Shown piece after piece: positions 22,493-26,788 of a stretch of DNA of 26,788 nt. Position 1 is the stretch's first letter. Each line of letters starts with the position of its first letter. Source of the stretch: JAXDLK01 sp034666665. Lineage in GTDB: Bacteria > Desulfobacterota > Binatia > JACPRU01. A program made the translations under genes and the position numbers. The notes beneath the pieces are model-generated. The model ran no database searches. It was not told the DNA's origin and was given only the letters and a program-made list of their open reading frames with translations. Location of the stretch: positions 1 through 26,788 of the forward strand of contig JAXDLK010000050.1 of assembly GCA_034666665.1 (NCBI GenBank). The letters are read 5' to 3'.

Positions 22493-23668
22493 ATGAAGTT
22501 CTTCTTCTTCCATCTCATGCCGTACCCGCACCTGCCGGCGGACTACGAGGGTCCGGCATGGGTGAAGTGTCCGAATCGGTTCTACGATCCCGCCGCAGGC
22601 ACGTCGCTCTACAACCGGTATCTCGACGAGCTCGCCTACGCCGACGAGCTCGGGTTCGACGGCGTGGTGATCAACGAGCACCATGCGAACGCGTACGGCA
22701 ACATGCCGTCGCCGAATCTGATCGGTTCCATCCTCGCCCGCATCACCCGCCGCGCGAAGATCGCGATCGTCGGCAACGCCCTCCCCCTCTACGATCCGCC
22801 CCTGCGCGTCGCCGAGGAGTTCGCGATGATCGACGTGATCTCGGGCGGCCGCCTGATCGCCGGCATGGTCGTCGGCGGCGGCCCCGAGTACTACTCGAAC
22901 TCGCTGAACCCCACCTACGCTCGCGAGCGATTCTACGAGGCGCACGATCTCATCCTGCAGGCCTGGACGCAGGACGGGCCGTTCACGTTCAACGGCAAGC
23001 ACTACAAGATGCGTTACGTGAACCCGTGGCCGAAGCCGCTGCAGAAGCCGCATCCGCCGATCTGGATTCCCGGCGTCGGCTCCGTCGAAACCATGGAGTT
23101 CGTCGCGCGCCACGACTACGCGTACATGGGCATCCCCTACTTTCACCGCCGCGTCTTCCAGCGGAACTTCGATCTCTTCCGCGAGATCCGCGAGCGCGCG
23201 GGACGGCCGGCGGATCCGGAGAAGGCCGGCTGGCTGGTGCCGATCTACGTCGCCGAGACGGACGAGCAGGCGCGCCGCGAGTACGAGCCCCACCTCTTCT
23301 ACTTCATCAAGAAGCTGCTCCCGGGACTGACGATCAACCCGCCCGGATACACCACGGCGAAGTCGCTGCTGCGCATCATGCACTCGTTCAACGACTTCAT
23401 GCTGAGCGTCGACACGTGGGATCAGGTCGACGAGGGCGCCTACGCGATCGTCGGCAGCCCGCAGACCGTGGCGCAGAAGATGATCGATCTCGCCGGCACG
23501 TTCGGTGTCGGCAACGTCCTCGGCTTGCTGCAGCTCGGCAGCTTGCCGGCGGAGCTCACGCGCAAGAACATGGAGCTCTACGTCCGCGAGGTGATTCCCG
23601 CGGTGCGCGGCGCGCTCGAGCGTAGACGGTCGCAACCCTCGCTGCTGGAGGCACGTCCGGGCGCCTGA
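22493..23668 (+). CDS. LLM-class (luciferase-like) flavin-dependent oxidoreductase
   Basis: This is a bacterial-luciferase-like monooxygenase family protein of 391 residues, using FMN or F420. Features of the family TIM barrel are AYADELGFDGVVINEHHANAY near residue 50, NLIGSILARITRRAKIAIVG, PLRVAEEFAMIDVISGGRLI, the GMVVGGGPEYY region and PHPPIWIPGVGSVETMEF. The closest familiar pattern is the alkanal-monooxygenase-like group; the substrate cannot be told from sequence. GGAGG lies 8 bases before the ATG. An alpha/beta hydrolase follows after 29 bases and a MaoC-type hydratase after that, so the three may form a small catabolic operon. Confidence 0.9.
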   Translation: MKFFFFHLMPYPHLPADYEGPAWVKCPNRFYDPAAGTSLYNRYLDELAYADELGFDGVVINEHHANAYGNMPSPNLIGSILARITRRAKIAIVGNALPLYDPPLRVAEEFAMIDVISGGRLIAGMVVGGGPEYYSNSLNPTYARERFYEAHDLILQAWTQDGPFTFNGKHYKMRYVNPWPKPLQKPHPPIWIPGVGSVETMEFVARHDYAYMGIPYFHRRVFQRNFDLFREIRERAGRPADPEKAGWLVPIYVAETDEQARREYEPHLFYFIKKLLPGLTINPPGYTTAKSLLRIMHSFNDFMLSVDTWDQVDEGAYAIVGSPQTVAQKMIDLAGTFGVGNVLGLLQLGSLPAELTRKNMELYVREVIPAVRGALERRRSQPSLLEARPGA

Positions 23669-23697
23669 CCGCCCGGGCCGCGTTTCTCGGTTCCTGC

Positions 23698-24534
23698 GTG
23701 AGCTTTCACGAGGACAAGATCTCCGTCCGGGGTGTGGAGACGCTCGTCCGGCGCGGCGGAGACGGGCCTCCGCTCGTGTATCTGCACAGCGCCGGCAACG
23801 AAGGTTGGCCGCCGGCGCTCGAGCTCCTCTGCGCCCGCCGCGAGGTGATCGCGCCGGTGGCGCCGGGCTTCCCCGGCTCCGGCGGACTCGAGCACGTGGA
23901 TCACGTCTCCGACGTCGCGCTTCACACGGTCGACGTGTTCGAAGCGCTGGCGCTCGACCGGCCCGCGGTCCTCGGCGCCTCGCTCGGGGGCTGGGTCGCG
24001 GCGGAGCTCGCGGCGCGATACCCGAAGGAGGTCGGTCCGCTGCTGCTCGTCGACGCCGCCGGGCTGTGGATCGACGAAAGCCCGCCCGCGGAGATCTTCG
24101 GCGTCACGCCGGCGGAGCTCGCCGAGATCACCTTCCACGACCAGGAGCACCCGGCGGCGCAGATGCTTCGTAGCTTCGCCTTCGGATTCGACGCCGGAGG
24201 AAAACCGGTCGGCACCGACGATCTCCCGCCCGACGAGCTGATCCTGCCGATGGTCCAGGCGCTCGAGGCCGCGGCGCGGATCGCCTGGAACCCGTATCTT
24301 CACGACCCGAAGCTCCCGCGGCTTCTCGGGCGCGTGCGATCTCCCACGTTGATCGTCTGGGGCGACCACGACCGCCTGCTCGACCCGATCTACGCTCGCC
24401 GCTACCAAGAGCTGATCCCCGGCTCCGAGGTGCGGTTCATCGAGGGCTGCGGGCACATGCCGGCGATCGAGCGGCCGGAGGCGCTGGCGGAGATCGCCGA
24501 AGAGTTTCTCGATCGCGTCGACGAGGGACGCTGA
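23698..24534 (+). CDS. Alpha/beta hydrolase
   Basis: This 278-residue alpha/beta hydrolase has the oxyanion HSAG near residue 30, the nucleophile elbow GASLGG with S95, an acid in WGDHDRLLDP (D225 likely, D223 possible) and H253 in GCGHMPAIERP. The lid region around residues 125-185 is long and acidic. Such enzymes cleave esters, C-C bonds of ring-fission products, or epoxides; the target here is unknown. The start is GTG at 23698 with a weak ribosome binding site. It is the second gene of the LLM-hydrolase-MaoC run. Confidence 0.88.
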   Translation: MSFHEDKISVRGVETLVRRGGDGPPLVYLHSAGNEGWPPALELLCARREVIAPVAPGFPGSGGLEHVDHVSDVALHTVDVFEALALDRPAVLGASLGGWVAAELAARYPKEVGPLLLVDAAGLWIDESPPAEIFGVTPAELAEITFHDQEHPAAQMLRSFAFGFDAGGKPVGTDDLPPDELILPMVQALEAAARIAWNPYLHDPKLPRLLGRVRSPTLIVWGDHDRLLDPIYARRYQELIPGSEVRFIEGCGHMPAIERPEALAEIAEEFLDRVDEGR

Positions 24535-24553
24535 AGCTGAAAAGGAGGCGACC

Positions 24554-25018
24554 ATGGCGGCACGGACGTTCACGCTGGAAGAGCTGAAATCGATGAAGGG
24601 CCAGGAGCTCGGCATCTCCGAGTGGCACCTCGTCACGCAGCAGGAGGTGAACCTGTTCGCGGACGCGACGCACGACCATCAGTGGATCCACGTGGATCCG
24701 GAGCGGGCGAAGAAGGAGTCGCCGTTCGGCGGCCCGATCGCGCACGGCTACTACACGCTCTCGCTGGCGCCTCACCTGATGGAGCAGGTGCTCGCGGTCG
24801 AAGGCATCCGCATGGGGATCAACTACGGCCTGAACAAGCTGCGCTTCCCCGGACCCGTGCGCATCGGCAAGCGCGTGCGGATGAAGGCGGCGCTCGCGGA
24901 CTACGAGGAGATCGCCAACGGCGCCGGAGCTCAGGTCACCGTCGGCATGACCTTCGAAGTCGAGGGCGAGAGCAAGCCGAGCTGCGTCGCCGAGGCGATC
25001 TACCGGTATTACTCCTGA
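24554..25018 (+). CDS. MaoC-family (R)-specific enoyl-CoA hydratase-like protein
   Basis: This 154-residue single hot-dog domain protein has the MaoC/PhaJ motif: FADATHDHQWIHVDPERA with D41 and H46 in the D-x4-H active-site spacing, then SPFGGPIAHGYYTLSL. Family members hydrate or dehydrate acyl-CoA thioesters. AAAGGAGG lies just before the ATG, one of the strongest ribosome binding sites in the window. Its last 10 bases overlap the end of the convergent DUF6285 gene. Confidence 0.92.
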   Translation: MAARTFTLEELKSMKGQELGISEWHLVTQQEVNLFADATHDHQWIHVDPERAKKESPFGGPIAHGYYTLSLAPHLMEQVLAVEGIRMGINYGLNKLRFPGPVRIGKRVRMKAALADYEEIANGAGAQVTVGMTFEVEGESKPSCVAEAIYRYYS

Positions 25019-25422
25019 CCGAATCGCCTGCCCTGCGGCAGCATCCGCGGGTTCGCGATCTCGAGCTTCTCCTCGACGGTCCGGCGGACGTGCGCGAGCA
25101 CGTCGTCACGCCATGCGCCGGCGTCGGCGTCGCCCGCGCGAATCCGCCGGCAGAGCTGCTCGGTGGCCTCGCGGACGGCGGCCGCGACGTCGTCTCCGGT
25201 CTCCGGCACGGCATCCGTCCGGTGGAGCAGCGCGCCGAGCCGCCGGAGCTCCGCACGCAGGAACCCGTCACCGAGTCGCGCCTCGCGCGCGAGGATGCGC
25301 ATCACGTTCGCGGCGACACGCGCGTGGAACTGCTTCGGTCCTTCGAGCACGGGAACGACGTCGCGCTCGAGGAACTGCTCCACCGCTTCGAGGAGCTCGC
25401 GCGCGTCGGGTCGATCCTGCAT
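25009..25422 (-). CDS. DUF6285-type protein linked to the APH-like kinase
   Basis: This is a 137-residue, mostly helical, charged protein: DARELLEAVEQFLERDVVPVL, then FHARVAANVMRILAREARLGD and TGDDVAAAVREATEQLCRRI. Proteins of this type commonly sit beside or are fused to APH/ACAD10-like kinases; I assign it to DUF6285 by memory of that pattern, not by search. The ATG at 25422 starts 4 bases after the kinase stop and has AAGGATGAGGG upstream, so the longer upstream frame is not used. Function unknown; a partner or regulatory role for the kinase is inference. Confidence 0.75.
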   Translation of the reverse strand: MQDRPDARELLEAVEQFLERDVVPVLEGPKQFHARVAANVMRILAREARLGDGFLRAELRRLGALLHRTDAVPETGDDVAAAVREATEQLCRRIRAGDADAGAWRDDVLAHVRRTVEEKLEIANPRMLPQGRRFGQE

Positions 25423-25426
25423 GCCC

Positions 25427-26467
25427 TCATCCTTTCTCGATGAGATCGAGGAGCTCGATCTCGGTTTCCGCGGCACGGCGGCCGATGCTCGCAAGCTCGA
25501 CGCTCACCACCTCGCCGTCGAGGTGCCGCCGCGCCTGGCTGATGCAGATGATCGCCCACTTGAGGTTGCCGAAGACCTCCCAATAGTGGACGCGCGCCGG
25601 GTCGACGGAAATTCCCGCGACCCGCTCGTACCCGGCGAAGAACTCGCTCCGGTCTCCGATGCCGCCGACCGGCTTTTCGTCGGCACCGAACCGCCACGCC
25701 CGCACGCAGACCCAGCCGAGATCCTCCATCGGATCGCCGACGTGGGCGATCTCCCAGTCGAGCACCGCGCGCATTCCCTCCGGACCGAAGACCACGTTGC
25801 CGACACGATAGTCGCCGTGAACCAGGGTGACCCGGCCTGCCAGCGGGAGGTGCGCGCGGCACCAGCGGAACGCGAGCTCGAAGACCGGGTGCGGTTCGGT
25901 GGCGATGGTGTCGTAGAGCGTGAGGTAGCGGTCGAGCTCGGATTCCGCGGGTGATCGCCCGCTCTCCGGACGCGGCAGGAACGCGAGCGGCGCGGGATCG
26001 ATGGAGTGGACGCGCGCCACGATCTCGCCGAGCTGCCTCGCCATCACTCGCCGCGCTTCGCCGTATTGAGGATCACGCAGCAAGCGCCTTGCGAGCGTCT
26101 CGCCGGGTACCAGATCCATCACGAAGAACGGCGCTCCGAGCACGGAGGAGTCCCGCGCCAGCCAGTGCACCCGCGGCACCGGCACGCCCGCGGCGGCGGC
26201 GGCTTCGAGCAGCGCGAACTCCTCCGCGCTGCCGCCCGCGGGCAATTGCCGTCCCCGCGGATCGATGCGCACGACGAGCTCATGCCGATCGATCGCATCG
26301 CCCCGGCGGAGCTCCGCCGCGAAGGCCCAGATCTCGCGGGAGGCGCCCCCCGGCAGGCGCCGGAGGGAACCGACGGTGGCGGAATCCGCGCCGCTCTGCT
26401 CGCGGAGAAACTTCGTCAGGCGAATCGAGAGCGCATCGGGTCCGGTGTCTGCGAGGTCTGCCGCCAC
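25427..26467 (-). CDS. Aminoglycoside phosphotransferase-like (ACAD10/11-type) kinase
   Basis: This 346-residue protein has the protein-kinase-like fold of the APH family. Key sites are the glycine-containing loop RLPGGASREIWAF near residue 40, VRIDP in place of the usual lysine strand (R67), the Brenner motif LVHGDYRVGN with D219 and N224, and the metal site VLDWEIAHVGDPMEDLGW with D237. This arrangement is characteristic of the kinase domain of ACAD10/11-like proteins, which act on hydroxyacyl-CoA in fatty-acid breakdown, rather than true antibiotic resistance enzymes. The neighbouring MaoC gene fits acyl-CoA chemistry. An antibiotic resistance role is not supported. Confidence 0.88.
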   Translation of the reverse strand: MAADLADTGPDALSIRLTKFLREQSGADSATVGSLRRLPGGASREIWAFAAELRRGDAIDRHELVVRIDPRGRQLPAGGSAEEFALLEAAAAAGVPVPRVHWLARDSSVLGAPFFVMDLVPGETLARRLLRDPQYGEARRVMARQLGEIVARVHSIDPAPLAFLPRPESGRSPAESELDRYLTLYDTIATEPHPVFELAFRWCRAHLPLAGRVTLVHGDYRVGNVVFGPEGMRAVLDWEIAHVGDPMEDLGWVCVRAWRFGADEKPVGGIGDRSEFFAGYERVAGISVDPARVHYWEVFGNLKWAIICISQARRHLDGEVVSVELASIGRRAAETEIELLDLIEKG

Positions 26468-26509
26468 GTTCTGTCGCTCGCGACGGGGTGCACGACCGCG
26501 CGCGGGCGC

Positions 26510-26788
26510 TCAGCCGACCGGGGGGAGCTCCGGCGACGGAATGTAGAGGTTCCGGAGCACCTGCGAATTCGAGCCGAGCCGTGGAAGCGGGGCTCCGTTC
26601 AGGGTCGCGGCCACGCCACCGGCGTCATCCACGCTCAGCAGGAAACCTTCCTGCGCATTCCACGTGACGGATTCGCCACGTTCGAGCGAGATCGCTCTCC
26701 TCGGCCCGCCGTCGACCGACACCCAGACCCACACCTGTCTCGCGGTAGCCGTGACGCGGAGCTCGTACGGTGGCGTGAGGGAAGCCTC
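26510..26788 (-). CDS. RodZ-like DUF4115 C-terminal domain (5' end outside window)
   Basis: The frame is open to the window edge and ends at the TGA at 26510, giving about 92 C-terminal residues. The sequence ELRVTATARQVWVWVSVDGG, SLERGESVTWNAQEGFLLSV, and ATLNGAPLPRLG follows the beta-rich periplasmic DUF4115 domain of RodZ-type cell-shape proteins: a Trp-rich strand, then G-x3-W and L-N-G turns. The N-terminal helix-turn-helix and membrane helix that would confirm RodZ are not in the window. A nearby GTG inside this stretch is not the start, because the domain clearly extends upstream. Confidence 0.68.
   Translation of the reverse strand, partial: EASLTPPYELRVTATARQVWVWVSVDGGPRRAISLERGESVTWNAQEGFLLSVDDAGGVAATLNGAPLPRLGSNSQVLRNLYIPSPELPPVG

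Noticed and set aside
25427..26467. Antibiotic resistance phosphotransferase
   Set aside because: Only the fold and Brenner motif are shared. Motif details and the DUF6285/MaoC context fit the ACAD10/11-type metabolic kinases.
1..26788. CRISPR arrays, transposons, integrases or phage genes
   Set aside because: No regularly spaced repeats, transposase motifs or terminal inverted repeats around genes were seen on either strand.

Overview
This 26.8 kb window comes from a GC-rich Gram-negative bacterial chromosome; most third codon positions are G or C. It encodes lipid A synthesis (LpxC) and a type II secretion system with a GspN subunit. Its housekeeping gene order (yebC-ruvCAB; ispE-tRNA-Gln-prs-rplY-pth-rpsF-ssb-like-rpsR-DUF2232-rplI) fits the deltaproteobacterial grade: Desulfobacterota, Myxococcota, Binatota and relatives. 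The LLM oxidoreductase, APH-like kinase with DUF6285 partner, and MaoC genes hint at a Binatota-like lineage, but that is inference. I see no phage, IS, CRISPR or plasmid features.

Layout. (1) 1-3580, plus strand: the end of a type II secretion operon, gspK(partial)-gspL-gspM-gspN. (2) 3581-3792: a gap between convergent genes, rich in nested inverted repeats. (3) 3793-12014, minus strand, in transcription order: a UbiA-family prenyltransferase, yebC, ruvC, ruvA, ruvB, a DUF2905 membrane protein, an NtrY-like sensor kinase, a receiver-LpxC fusion protein and a PilZ protein. (4) 12114-15092, plus strand: a secreted protein of unknown function, a tiny membrane protein, a PPOX-fold flavin/F420-type protein and the lipid II flippase murJ. 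(5) 15064-20989, minus strand: the ispE-to-rplI block with tRNA-Gln(TTG). (6) 21021-25018, plus strand: suhB-like phosphatase, tRNA-Arg(CCG), a small zinc-ribbon protein, an LLM oxidoreductase, an alpha/beta hydrolase and a MaoC dehydratase. (7) 25009-26788, minus strand: a DUF6285 protein, an APH/ACAD10-like kinase and the C-terminus of a RodZ-like DUF4115 protein.

The standout is the gene at 4195-5457. A complete NtrX-like phosphoacceptor receiver domain is fused in frame to a complete LpxC deacetylase, the committed enzyme of lipid A synthesis. It lies directly downstream of an NtrY-like membrane histidine kinase, in the position where the NtrX transcription factor would be expected. The simplest reading is a two-component system whose output is the lipid A enzyme itself rather than transcription. 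Other points of interest are two intergenic regions with long nested dyad symmetry (3591-3782 and 19786-19952), an OB-fold gene whose first beta strand lies upstream of any standard start codon, and a tandemly duplicated ribosome binding site before a 56-residue membrane protein. No gene-free stretch exceeds about 215 bases.
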